Origin: Actinosynnema pretiosum
GTDB lineage: Bacteria; Actinomycetota; Actinomycetes; Mycobacteriales; Pseudonocardiaceae
Length of the DNA: 64,000 nt
NCBI RefSeq assembly: GCF_024171695.1
Contig: NZ_JAMTCF010000009.1
Location: 248,001 to 312,000, forward strand
Direction: 5' to 3'
This document shows positions 1 through 9,175 of the stretch, piece by piece (the stretch's first letter is position 1; each line of letters begins with the position of its first letter). The translations under genes and the position numbers were made by a program. Below the pieces are notes generated by a model. That model saw only the letters and a list, made by a program, of their open reading frames with translations, was not told the DNA's origin and ran no database searches.

Positions 1-283
<283 letters not shown>

Positions 284-344
284 TCACAGCCTGGGCCCGC
301 GTGCGCAAGATGGGCAACAGTCCGGGTTTCCGCTGAGCAGAATG

Positions 345-350
345 TACAGT
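345..350 (+). promoter_or_regulatory. -10 box (TACAGT) of the Lrp-type regulator, leaderless start
   Basis: TACAGT fits the actinobacterial TAnnnT -10 box and ends 5 nt before the GTG at 356. No Shine-Dalgarno precedes that GTG, so transcription probably starts at or next to the start codon. No clear -35 box is visible. Confidence 0.45.
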
Positions 351-355
351 CAGGC

Positions 356-868
356 GTGCCCGACGACCGGCAGGCTGAGCACTCTGACCACGAGGTGGAC
401 GCGCTCGACGCGCGGTTGCTGCTGCTGCTCACCGACGAGCCGAGGCTGGGCGTGCTGGAGTGCTCGCGCAGGCTGGGCGTCGCGCGCGGCACCGTGCAGG
501 CCAGGCTGGACCGGCTGGTGGCGCGCGCCGTGCTGACCGGCTTCCCGCCCGCGCTGGACCTGGCCGCGATGGGCTACGGGCTGACCGCGTTCGCGGTGCT
601 GGAGATCGCGCAGGGCGGGCGCCAGGAGGTCGTGCGCGGGCTGTCGGCGATCGACGAGGTGTGCGAGGTGCACGCCACCACCGGGCAGGGCGACCTGTTC
701 GCGCGGCTGGTGGCCAGGTCGAACGACGACCTGCAGCGGGTCATCGACGAGATCGTGGCGGTGCCGGGGGTGCGCAGGATGTCGACCTCGATCGCGCTGT
801 CGACCCCGGTCCCGCCGAGGGTGCGCCCGCTGCTGGAGCGGGTCCGCCGGGGAAGCCCCGACCGCTGA
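356..868 (+). CDS. Lrp/AsnC family transcriptional regulator
   Basis: Leucine-responsive-type regulator of 170 residues. The N-terminal winged helix-turn-helix (about residues 12-55, with DALDARLLLLL and SRRLGVARGTVQARLDRL) binds DNA; the C-terminal RAM/ligand domain (about 70-145, with GLTAFAVLEIAQ and VHATTGQGDLFARLVA) senses small molecules and mediates oligomerisation. The open frame extends far upstream into hppD, but residues before GTG 356 look non-coding and a -10 box sits just upstream, so GTG 356 is chosen. Its position divergent from hppD suggests it controls aromatic amino acid catabolism. The effector is unknown. Confidence 0.85.
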   Translation: MPDDRQAEHSDHEVDALDARLLLLLTDEPRLGVLECSRRLGVARGTVQARLDRLVARAVLTGFPPALDLAAMGYGLTAFAVLEIAQGGRQEVVRGLSAIDEVCEVHATTGQGDLFARLVARSNDDLQRVIDEIVAVPGVRRMSTSIALSTPVPPRVRPLLERVRRGSPDR

Positions 869-957
869 CCTGCCCCGACCGCCACCCCGCCCTGACGTGC
901 GAAAAGGGCGGGTCGACGCCGCAGCGCCCTCCCGCCCTCCCAGCTCTGATGCTCGAA

Positions 958-985
958 GGGCGGCCATCCTGTCAGGAGGCCGCCC
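958..985. terminator. bidirectional terminator between the Lrp regulator and greA
   Basis: GGGCGGCC (958-965) pairs with GGCCGCCC (978-985), and the intervening TCC/GGA extends the stem. It lies between the convergent ends of the Lrp-type gene (868) and greA (1003). Confidence 0.7.
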
Positions 986-1002
986 GTGGCATCTCGCACC
1001 GT

Positions 1003-1491
1003 TCAGCTCGCGTACGGAACCGCCTTGATCAGCGACACCTTCATCGTGCTGCCGTTGGGCAGCTCGTACTCGCGGGTCTCGCCCTCCTTGGCGCCCAGCA
1101 GGGCCTTGCCCAGCGGGGACGAGGGGGAGTAGACCTCGGTGCCGCCGTGCGCGCCCTCCTCGCGGGTGGCGAGCAGGAACTCCTCGGTCTCGTCGTCGCC
1201 CTCGTAGCGCACCGTGAGCACCATGCCCGGCGCGGCGATGCCGGTGACGGTCGGGGCCTCGCCGACCTTGGCGACGCGGAGCAGCTCCTGGAGCTGGCGG
1301 ATGCGGGCCTCCTGCTTGCCCTGCTCCTCGCGCGCCGCGTGGTAACCGCCGTTCTCGCGGAGGTCGCCCTCCTCACGGCGGGCGTTGATCTCCGCGGCGA
1401 TGACCGGACGGTTCTCGATCATCTCGTCCAGTTCGGCCTTGAGCCGGTCGTAGGCCTCCTGGGTCAGCCAGGTCACCTCGGTGTCGCTCAC
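1003..1491 (-). CDS. greA: transcription elongation factor GreA
   Basis: Cleavage-stimulating factor that rescues backtracked RNA polymerase. The 162 residues match the family length. The N-terminal coiled coil (about residues 5-80) includes [37 protein letters not shown] and [16 protein letters not shown], with the acidic tip residues D and E of EEGDLREN; the C-terminal FKBP-like domain ends in [19 protein letters not shown] 1491 is preferred over GTG 1497 because GAGGAG (about 1501-1506, minus strand) is 9 nt from the former and only 3 nt from the latter. The gene lies downstream of DUF4307 on the same strand, as in M. tuberculosis, but an intrinsic terminator at 1567-1593 separates them. 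Confidence 0.95.
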   Translation of the reverse strand: MSDTEVTWLTQEAYDRLKAELDEMIENRPVIAAEINARREEGDLRENGGYHAAREEQGKQEARIRQLQELLRVAKVGEAPTVTGIAAPGMVLTVRYEGDDETEEFLLATREEGAHGGTEVYSPSSPLGKALLGAKEGETREYELPNGSTMKVSLIKAVPYAS

Positions 1492-1566
1492 GGTCACCAA
1501 CTCCTCGTCTTGCTCCAGGCCTGCCTGCGTGGGCCGGCAGTTCCCGGACGCGAACGCCCGGAACGG

Positions 1567-1593
1567 AAAAACACGGCCCACGCCGGGGCCGTG
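1567..1593 (-). terminator. intrinsic terminator upstream of greA
   Basis: On the minus strand CACGGCCC and GGGCCGTG form an 8-bp stem around a 6-nt loop, followed at once by TTTTT (complement of 1567-1571). It is about 110 nt past the DUF4307 stop and 75 nt before the greA start. It either ends the DUF4307 transcript or attenuates greA. Confidence 0.7.
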
Positions 1594-1703
1594 CTGAAGG
1601 GCTAGGGTAACACGACGGCAACGGCCGCCGGCCGGTTTCAGTTCCCGGTCGGGGCCTCGAACTCGCAGATCACCCGCTTGGCCGCCGAGGCGGCCCGACG
1701 CAG

Positions 1704-2123
1704 CTACTCCTGGTTCAAATAGGCGGGCACCTCGTAGGAGCAGCCGAAGACCTCACCGGTCACCGGGGGCTTGGACGTGCGCACGACACCGGTCTCCACG
1801 GTGCCCCCGTCGCTGGGCCGCACGAGCACCTCGCGCCTGCCCGCCTCCTCGCCGTCCAGCGAGAGCGCGCGCAGCACGCACACGGCCGGGCGCTCGGGCT
1901 GGTCGCGGTCGACGGTGAAGACGACCTCCATCAGGTCGTCGCCCAGCGCGTTGTACCGGAGCTTGTCGGAGGCGATCGGGGACGAGCCGAAGTTCGAGTA
2001 CCCGGCCCAGCCGACGGCCGCGCCCGCGACGATCCCGGCTACCAGGAGTGACCAGCGGGCCCACTTGGGCAGCGGCTTCCTGGCCGTTCCGTACCTGCCT
2101 TCGGGGAGCGCGCGCCGTGCCAC
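1704..2123 (-). CDS. DUF4307 family membrane protein
   Basis: Protein of 139 residues with one transmembrane segment near the N terminus (about residues 18-40, [19 protein letters not shown]) after a short basic tail, and a C-terminal extracytoplasmic domain with [20 protein letters not shown] and [10 protein letters not shown]. It matches actinobacterial DUF4307 proteins (Rv1081c type), for which no function is established. GTG 2123 is chosen because GGGAGGA stands 7-9 nt upstream; the frame is open further upstream without coding character. It is divergent from mca with about 110 bp between starts, a conserved pairing. Confidence 0.8.
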   Translation of the reverse strand: MARRALPEGRYGTARKPLPKWARWSLLVAGIVAGAAVGWAGYSNFGSSPIASDKLRYNALGDDLMEVVFTVDRDQPERPAVCVLRALSLDGEEAGRREVLVRPSDGGTVETGVVRTSKPPVTGEVFGCSYEVPAYLNQE

Positions 2124-2232
2124 TTCCGTGATCCTCCCACCGGTGGGGAACAATCCACCTCGACAACCGAGTTGAAGTGTCGCAGGGCCCGACCGGGCCT
2201 TTAACGGCAGGGTTCCGGAGGAACTGCACGGC

Positions 2233-3114
2233 ATGGGTGAGAAGCTGCGGCTGATGGCGGTGCACGCGCACCCCGACGACGAGTCGAGCAAGGGCGCGGC
2301 CACGATGGCCAAGTACGTCGCCGAGGGTCACGAGGTCATGGTGGTGACCTGCACCGGCGGTGAGGCGGGCAGCATCCTGAACCCCGCGATGGACCGGCCG
2401 GACGTCCTGGCCAACATGGGCGAGATCCGCAAGGCCGAGATGGCGCGGGCCGCCGAGATCCTGGGCATCCGGCACCGCTGGCTCGGGTTCGTCGACTCCG
2501 GCCTCCCCGAGGGCGACCCGCTGCCCCCGCTGCCCGAGGGCTGCTTCGCCCTCGTGCCGCTGGAGGAGTCGGTGCCCCCGCTGGTGGAGGTGATCCGCGA
2601 GTTCCGGCCGCACGTCATCGTCACGTACGACGAGAACGGCGGGTACCCGCACCCCGACCACATCCGCTGCCACGAGGTCTCGATCGCCGCGTTCGACGCG
2701 GCGGGCGACCCGGACGCGCACCCCGAGCTGGGTGAGCCGTGGCAGCCCCTCAAGCTCTACTACTCGCACGGCTTCTCGCGGGCCAAGCTGACCGCCTTCC
2801 ACGAGGCGATCCTGGCCAGGGGCGAGGAGTCGCCCTACACCGAGTGGCTGTCCGGTTGGAACAAGGACCAGCCCGACGTCATGGAGCGGGTCACCACGCA
2901 GGTCGAGTGCGCGGACTACTTCCCGCAGCGCGACGCGGCCCTGCTGGCGCACGCCACCCAGATCGACCCGGCGAGCCGCTGGTTCGCCGTGCCGCTGGAG
3001 CTCCAGCGCGAGCTGTGGCCCACCGAGGAGTACGAGCTCCACCGGTCGCTGGTCGACAGCACCGTGCCGGAGGACGACCTGTTCGCGGGAATTCGGGAGA
3101 GGGTGACGGTGTGA
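2233..3114 (+). CDS. mca: mycothiol S-conjugate amidase
   Basis: Zinc amidase that cleaves mycothiol S-conjugates to GlcN-Ins and a mercapturic acid, part of actinobacterial detoxification. The 293-residue protein shows the LmbE/GlcNAc-deacetylase fold: [11 protein letters not shown] (residues 11-21, with predicted zinc ligands H13 and D16 and the Mca-specific K20), [11 protein letters not shown], and YPHPDH (138-143, third zinc ligand H143). Lys rather than Ser at position 20 favours Mca over MshB. GGAGGAA precedes the ATG. The following membrane protein overlaps its stop codon. Its presence implies a mycothiol-producing actinobacterium. Confidence 0.95.
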   Translation: MGEKLRLMAVHAHPDDESSKGAATMAKYVAEGHEVMVVTCTGGEAGSILNPAMDRPDVLANMGEIRKAEMARAAEILGIRHRWLGFVDSGLPEGDPLPPLPEGCFALVPLEESVPPLVEVIREFRPHVIVTYDENGGYPHPDHIRCHEVSIAAFDAAGDPDAHPELGEPWQPLKLYYSHGFSRAKLTAFHEAILARGEESPYTEWLSGWNKDQPDVMERVTTQVECADYFPQRDAALLAHATQIDPASRWFAVPLELQRELWPTEEYELHRSLVDSTVPEDDLFAGIRERVTV

Positions 3115-3479
3115 ACCCGGTGCCGTGGTCGCAGACCACCGCCTTGGTGGTGGCGCAGCAGCCGAGGGAGAACGACCCCGGCGGCCAGAAGGAGGACTTC
3201 GGCAAGTCCTCCCCGGTCGGCCTGCTGATGCTGGTGCTGCTGCTGGCGTCGGTGTTCCTGCTGGTCAGGTCGATGAACAAGAAGCTGAAGAAGCTGCCGG
3301 TGTCGTTCGGCGCCGAGGGGGCCGACGGGGCGGGCGCCGAGGCGAAGGAGCCGGTGGCCGCGAACGCGGGCGCGAGCGTCATCGCCGCGGGCAAGGCCGC
3401 CGCGAAGGCCGCCAAGGCCGAGAAGAAGGCGGGCGGGGACTCCGCCGCACCGGCCGCCGAGGCGCCGGAGAAGGACTGA
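3111..3479 (+). CDS. small single-pass membrane protein downstream of mca
   Basis: 122-residue protein starting at a GTG that overlaps the mca stop codon (GTGA, 3111-3114), hence translationally coupled. It has one transmembrane helix (about residues 36-55, [19 protein letters not shown]) followed by a basic patch (NKKLKKLP) and an Ala/Lys/Glu-rich low-complexity tail. It corresponds in position to the membrane protein after mca in mycobacteria (Rv1083). No enzymatic motif is visible and the function is unknown; the coupling suggests a role tied to Mca at the membrane (inference). Confidence 0.8.
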   Translation: MNPVPWSQTTALVVAQQPRENDPGGQKEDFGKSSPVGLLMLVLLLASVFLLVRSMNKKLKKLPVSFGAEGADGAGAEAKEPVAANAGASVIAAGKAAAKAAKAEKKAGGDSAAPAAEAPEKD

Positions 3480-3492
3480 GCCCGAGCGCGGG

Positions 3493-3524
3493 GCGGGGTC
3501 GGGGGCACGTGCTCCCGACCCCGC
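3493..3524. terminator. bidirectional terminator between mca operon and Abi-like gene
   Basis: GCGGGGTCGGG (3493-3503) and CCCGACCCCGC (3514-3524) form an 11-bp perfect stem, with GCACGTGC able to extend it inward. It separates convergent genes. Confidence 0.75.
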
Positions 3525-3528
3525 ACCG

Positions 3529-4203
3529 TCACGCCCGCCAGCCGGTCTCGTCGCCCCGGCCCAGCCGCACGGGACAGTCGTCCAACAGCCCGTCGATCCG
3601 GCAGCCGACCTCGGCGAACGCGACCAGCTCCCGGCTCAGGTAGCCCATCACGTCGTACAGGTCCTCGCGCAGCGCGTGCAGCGGCAGGTGCCACACCGGC
3701 TCGCCGTGCGAGTTGCGGTTGCGCAGCCGGTGCAGGTTCCCGACCTGGCGCTCCACCAGCTTGCGGTCCTTGCCCGGCAGGTGCGGGAACGCCCGGCGCG
3801 CGCTCGGCCACAGCGTGCTGGTGTAGCGGGTGGTCAGCAGGTAGCGCCAGAACCCGAACCCGAGCGCGGTGACCAGGTAGTCGCCGGTCACCGGCTTGCC
3901 CCACTTGCGCAGGTCGGTGCGCGCCTTGCCGATCGCCTGGTGCGCCGCGACGTTCAGCTCGCGCGCCGGGTCGTCCCACCACGCCCCCGGCCGCCCGAGC
4001 CTGCGGTGCCGCCGCTCCAGCTCCCGCGCCACGCCGTTGCGCAGCGCCACCTCCAGGTGGCCGCTGGTCTCCTGGAACGCCGACGTCACCTGCCCGTTCC
4101 ACCGGTACAACCGGGCCGCGAGCCCGACGTCCCCGCCGCACCGGGCGAGGTAGGGGGCCGTCCTCGGGCCGCTGAACAGGTCGATGAGGGGGTCTCGGGA
4201 AAT
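3529..4203 (-). CDS. Abi-like (AbiD/AbiF-type) HEPN protein
   Basis: 224-residue protein resembling the Abi_2/AbiF superfamily of phage-abortive-infection proteins. Visible features are PYLARCGGDVGLAARLYRWN, the conserved LEVALRNGVARELE, GFGFWRYLLTTRYTSTLW and, near the C terminus, LHRLRNRNSHGEPV. The last contains an R-x4-H pair (about residues 161-166), the signature of HEPN ribonucleases. No ATG, GTG or TTG fits the start well: the frame stays open to a GTG at 4335 that lies inside a hairpin, whereas AAGGAG sits 8 nt before an ATT at 4203 that opens the conserved part, so an AUU start is proposed. No homologue occurs at this position in M. tuberculosis, so it looks acquired. Activity is inferred only. 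Confidence 0.7.
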   Translation of the reverse strand: MSRDPLIDLFSGPRTAPYLARCGGDVGLAARLYRWNGQVTSAFQETSGHLEVALRNGVARELERRHRRLGRPGAWWDDPARELNVAAHQAIGKARTDLRKWGKPVTGDYLVTALGFGFWRYLLTTRYTSTLWPSARRAFPHLPGKDRKLVERQVGNLHRLRNRNSHGEPVWHLPLHALREDLYDVMGYLSRELVAFAEVGCRIDGLLDDCPVRLGRGDETGWRA

Positions 4204-4305
4204 TGCCGCTGCTCCTTCGGCCGGGGTACGTTGGTGGTGGAAACCGCTGAACGGTCCCTGGCTCTCCTCATCCGAGCGGCCACACCACCGCGGTCGAGGG
4301 ACACC

Positions 4306-4339
4306 GAAGGTGCCGCCCCCGCGAGCGGGCGGCACCTTC
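4306..4339. terminator. 13-bp perfect hairpin upstream of Abi-like gene
   Basis: 4306-4318 pairs perfectly with 4327-4339 around an 8-nt loop. On the plus strand it is followed by TTCTTCTC, giving a weak intrinsic terminator. No annotated plus-strand gene ends here, so it could terminate a small RNA. Confidence 0.5.
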
Positions 4340-4619
4340 TTCTTCTCAGGCCTATTCCGAGCTGACTCCGGGGCAATTCACGGGTCGGTCGTCGACCCTG
4401 GCTGAGGTCCATTGGAATGGATCAACCCTAGCAGTGCGCCAACTGTGGGGTCAAGATCGTTCAGGTTGCGGTGCGGTGAATGTTTCCGCAGGTCGGAGCG
4501 GGTAGAAGGATTGTTCTAAACCGCTTTTCCCTTTCCCGTTTAATCGTTTGAACGGATTGTCCCCGAGAGCGCCGTCGAACCGGGTTCACGGCTGTCGGAC
4601 CTTCTTCGCGCGTCGGGAC

Positions 4620-4625
4620 TAGGGT
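4620..4625 (+). promoter_or_regulatory. -10 box (TAGGGT) of the YyaL-like gene, leaderless start
   Basis: TAGGGT ends 7 nt before the ATG at 4633 and no Shine-Dalgarno is present, so the mRNA is predicted to begin at the start codon. Confidence 0.6.
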
Positions 4626-4632
4626 TGGAACC

Positions 4633-6606
<1,974 letters not shown>

Positions 6607-6623
6607 GGGCAACGTCGGACGTG

Positions 6624-6643
6624 GGGCCGTGGAACTGCGGCCC
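6624..6643 (+). terminator. hairpin after the YyaL-like gene
   Basis: GGGCCG (6624-6629) pairs with CGGCCC (6638-6643). The stem is short and has no T-run, so termination is only possible. Confidence 0.35.
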
Positions 6644-6699
6644 TGCGCCCTGGGGCCGGGAAAATCTCACCTGAATGGGTGAGCTTGACGGTGTTTGCC

Positions 6700-6900
6700 C
6701 CTATGCGCTGATCACGGCCATCATGGACAGCGCGAGATCTCCGCGTTCCGAGGGCCGGGTGTGATCAGGGAGCGCGGGAGTGATCGTGCGATGGGCAGTA
6801 ATGATCATGGGATGTGACACGTGGTGAATCACGTGCGACGCGATCGTGGCGAACTAGAACGTTTGGGTTACGCGACTCGGGAACGCACTGGTGGCTGCCG
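6700..6900 (+). promoter_or_regulatory. repeat-rich control region of the Panacea/PIN operon
   Basis: TGATCA palindromes occur at 6709-6714, 6762-6767 and 6802-6807, with TGATCG at 6781, so the last three are spaced by about 19-21 bp (two helical turns). Two CACGTG palindromes follow at 6818-6823 and 6830-6835. The rest of 6607-6960 has no gene. The pattern suits an autoregulatory operator (inference). Confidence 0.45.
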
Positions 6901-6960
6901 TAGTCATGGGAGACTGAACATGGTGAACGGTGGGATGTTCCTCTGGTGGTGGAGCGGAGC

Positions 6961-7629
6961 GTGAAGGGGATGCTGTCGGCTGACGACGTCGCTTCGGTGA
7001 TCATCGCTCGTTCCGGCGAGTGGATGGACGCGATGCGGTTGCAGAAGCTCCTCTACTACACCCAGGCGTGGCACTTGGCCGTCACCGACGAACCGCTCTT
7101 CGGTGAGCAGATCAAGGCCTGGAAGGACGGGCCCGTCGTACCGCAGGTGTGGCACTCCCGGCGTGAGAAGGGCAGTCGCCGCCCTGCCGTGCAGGAGGTC
7201 GAGTCCGTTGAGCTGGATGAGTTGGCGTCGAACCTCGTGGACCTGGTCCTGGGCTCTTACGGCTCCATGTCGGGGGAGGAGCTCAGTGCGCTCACCCATG
7301 TGGAACAGCCTTGGTTGGACGCGCGCGGCGACTTGCCCGCCGATGCTGAAGGTCGTGTCGTGATCCCCGCTGATTCCATGGCGGACTACTACCGCGCCAG
7401 CCGGAAGCTGGGTGGGCGAACAGCCTCGGACCTGGCGGTTGGCGGAGTTCACCTGCGCGCTCCCCGTGCTGTCCCTCCGGTGGACGTCGACGCCATTCTC
7501 CAGTCGTTGTCGGAGGAGTGGCATGAACCAGGTGACAACCCGTGGGGCGGCGCAAGCCTTGAAATCGGCGACGAGTACGACGCTGACGGTATAGTTCGCG
7601 AACCTGGTCGGGCCTACACGGATTCGTGA
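6961..7629 (+). CDS. Panacea-domain (DUF4065/SocA-like) antitoxin
   Basis: 222-residue protein whose first 150 residues are a Panacea domain: DDVASVIIARSGEWMDAMRLQ, KLLYYTQAWHLAV, LFGEQIKAWKDGPVVPQVW, then SYGSMSGEELSALTH and QPWLDAR. Panacea proteins are known as antitoxins that neutralise many unrelated toxin folds. The C-terminal 70 residues are unlike the domain and may recognise the partner. GTG 6961 is preferred (GGAG 6 nt upstream); ATG 6970 or GTG 6946 are possible. The stop overlaps the next gene's GTG (7626-7629). Codons end in A/T more often than in neighbours, which points to acquisition. Confidence 0.8.
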   Translation: MKGMLSADDVASVIIARSGEWMDAMRLQKLLYYTQAWHLAVTDEPLFGEQIKAWKDGPVVPQVWHSRREKGSRRPAVQEVESVELDELASNLVDLVLGSYGSMSGEELSALTHVEQPWLDARGDLPADAEGRVVIPADSMADYYRASRKLGGRTASDLAVGGVHLRAPRAVPPVDVDAILQSLSEEWHEPGDNPWGGASLEIGDEYDADGIVREPGRAYTDS

Positions 7630-8276
7630 CTGTGACAGATGAGCCGCGACGGCACGTCGTCGTCTTTGACTGCAACATCTACCTCGACGTGGCCCGAATC
7701 GTCGGCCCGCCTTTCTCCTGGCAGAAGTTCGACAAGATTGCTGCCCGTTTGAGCAGGGAGTCCTTTCCTCATCCCGACCGTGCAAATGATTCGTTGCGCG
7801 CGGTGGCGGTCTGCTCCTCGGGGCGGTTCGCCGGTGGCGAGCTCCTCGAGGTGTGGACGAACGCGCACATCGACAAGATCGTGCGCGGGAAGGCAGCCGA
7901 CCCGCGCCGTGTGGCCCCCTCGAGTGATCGGCGTGGCCTGGGGTGGTCCGGTGAGGACGCCCAGTCGCTCGTGGACGTGCTCATCACGGACACCATCGCC
8001 AGGTCAAGCGGTGGAACGCTGGGAAGCGGCAACTACCCCGATGGAAACCCGCCGCTGGACTACGAGGACGGCATGGTTTACGGGGCATGTCGAAAGATCT
8101 CCTCGGACGACCCGCTCTGCCACGTCTACTGCGTCACGAGGGACAAGGGTTTTCTGCAGGCCGGAGCGGAGGGGCGCTTAACCGGTCACAGCCGCGTGAT
8201 CACGCCGTCGGCCTTCGTCGGTCTGGTGCGGAGTGCTCGCCAAGCCCATTCCGTCGCGGCCATGCGACCGAGGTGA
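7626..8276 (+). CDS. PIN-like ribonuclease, probable toxin partner of the Panacea protein
   Basis: 216-residue protein that starts inside the antitoxin stop codon (GTGA overlap), so the pair is translationally coupled. Four acidic positions fit the PIN-domain active site: D15 in VVVFDCNIYLD, E75 in GELLEVWTNAHIDKIV, D148 in LDYEDGMVYGACR and D173 in CVTRDKGFL. PIN toxins are metal-dependent RNases that cut tRNA, rRNA or mRNA. No signal peptide or membrane segment is seen. Antitoxin-first order and overlap are typical of type II toxin-antitoxin operons. The function is inferred from motifs and context; the RNA target is unknown. Confidence 0.7.
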   Translation: MTVTDEPRRHVVVFDCNIYLDVARIVGPPFSWQKFDKIAARLSRESFPHPDRANDSLRAVAVCSSGRFAGGELLEVWTNAHIDKIVRGKAADPRRVAPSSDRRGLGWSGEDAQSLVDVLITDTIARSSGGTLGSGNYPDGNPPLDYEDGMVYGACRKISSDDPLCHVYCVTRDKGFLQAGAEGRLTGHSRVITPSAFVGLVRSARQAHSVAAMRPR

Positions 8277-8415
8277 GCTGCTCGGTCGGTCGTGGTTCGG
8301 CCGAGGTGGAACGCGCAAGGACCAAGCCGCCGACCGCGTCCTCCGGAGAAGGAGCGGTCGGCGACCTGCGCCTGGTCGTGGTTTTGGAGAATCCAGAAGA
8401 GCGCGGCCTCCTCGG

Positions 8416-9093
8416 CTACGAGTAGATCGACAACCAGATCGCCACGCAGTGGCAGCTCGCCGCGAGCACCGTCATCGCGTGGAAGAACTCGTGGTACCCG
8501 AACACGTCCGGCCAGAAGTTCGGCCAGCGGGTCGCGTAGAAGACTGCCCCGATCGTGTACATCAGGCCACCCGCGATGATCAGGGCCACCACGCCCACGC
8601 CCGCGTGGGCCAGCATGTCCGGCAGGGTGAACACGGCCACCCAGCCGAGCGCGATGTAGATGGGAACGCCCAGCCACCTGGGCGAGTTGGGCCACAGCAT
8701 CTTCAGCGCCACGCCGCCCAGCGCGCCCAGCCACACGACCCACAGCACGGTGTACCCCGTGGACGCGGGCATCGCGGTCAGCGCGAACGGCGTGTACGAA
8801 CCGGCGATGAACACGAAGATCATCGAGTGGTCCATGCGCTTCATCCACGTCCGGGCCTTGACGCTCTTCCAGTTCACCCGGTGGTAGAGGGCGCTGACGC
8901 CGAACAGGCCCATCAGCGTGATGCCGTACACGGTTGTCGAGTAAGCCGCCTTCGCCGACACGGTTGTCGCCGCCAGGGCGACCAGTGTCGCCGCCATGGC
9001 CACCGACACCACGAACGACCAGAGGTGCAGCCAGCCCCGCATCCGGGGGCGCAGCGCCGGAGAGGGCTGCGAAGGAACGGTAGACGCGGTCAC
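8416..9093 (-). CDS. hemolysin III / PAQR family membrane protein
   Basis: 225-residue integral membrane protein with seven predicted helices. Family motifs are VSALYHRVNW (about residues 66-75), RMDHSMIFVFIAGSYTP and, near the C terminus, DVFGYHEFFHAMTVLAA, whose Ser, Asp and His residues form the metal site in PAQR proteins. The bacterial members (TrhA/YqfA/HlyIII) are linked to membrane energetics and lipid homeostasis; true hemolysis is doubtful. A TAACCT -10 box ends 7 nt before the GTG start. It is divergent from a Z-prenyl synthase, the same pair as Rv1085c-Rv1086. Confidence 0.9.
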   Translation of the reverse strand: MTASTVPSQPSPALRPRMRGWLHLWSFVVSVAMAATLVALAATTVSAKAAYSTTVYGITLMGLFGVSALYHRVNWKSVKARTWMKRMDHSMIFVFIAGSYTPFALTAMPASTGYTVLWVVWLGALGGVALKMLWPNSPRWLGVPIYIALGWVAVFTLPDMLAHAGVGVVALIIAGGLMYTIGAVFYATRWPNFWPDVFGYHEFFHAMTVLAASCHCVAIWLSIYS

Positions 9094-9100
9094 CTGAGTG

Positions 9101-9106
9101 AGGTTA
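9101..9106 (-). promoter_or_regulatory. -10 box (TAACCT) of hemolysin III gene, leaderless start
   Basis: TAACCT on the minus strand ends 7 nt before the GTG at 9093, with no Shine-Dalgarno between. Confidence 0.55.
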
Positions 9107-9161
9107 CGGGAGCGTAGGTTTACCGGTCAGCACACGGGCGCGTGACCGAAGCCACCCGGCG

Positions 9162-9167
9162 TACGCT
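9162..9167 (+). promoter_or_regulatory. -10 box (TACGCT) of the Z-prenyl synthase gene, leaderless start
   Basis: TACGCT ends 8 nt before GTG 9176 and no Shine-Dalgarno is present. Confidence 0.55.
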
Positions 9168-9175
9168 CTTTCGAC

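Larger units (their letters stand above)
4204..4632. other. structured 429-bp intergenic region between Abi-like gene and YyaL gene (possible ncRNA)
   Basis: No protein gene is seen. The region contains a 13-bp perfect hairpin (4306-4339), smaller inverted repeats GGGTCG/CGACCC (4382-4398) and TCCATT/AATGGA (4408-4421), and an AT-rich patch (about 4497-4560) unlike the rest of the window. Abi-like HEPN proteins have been reported with adjacent structured RNAs, so a non-coding RNA or operator is plausible here but unproven. Confidence 0.4.

Noticed and set aside
1640..1703. In-frame continuation of the DUF4307 gene after its TAG stop (about 21 codons to TGA)
   Set aside because: The extension reads plausibly but the family normally ends at this point and no readthrough signal is visible.
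4085..4412. Alternative minus-strand frame starting at 4412 as the true start region of the Abi-like gene
   Set aside because: It is in a different frame from the conserved Abi-like sequence and runs through hairpins with no domain content.
8277..8415. Possible attachment site or tRNA remnant at the end of the Panacea/PIN insertion
   Set aside because: No tRNA cloverleaf, no direct repeat matching the left side, and no integrase gene.
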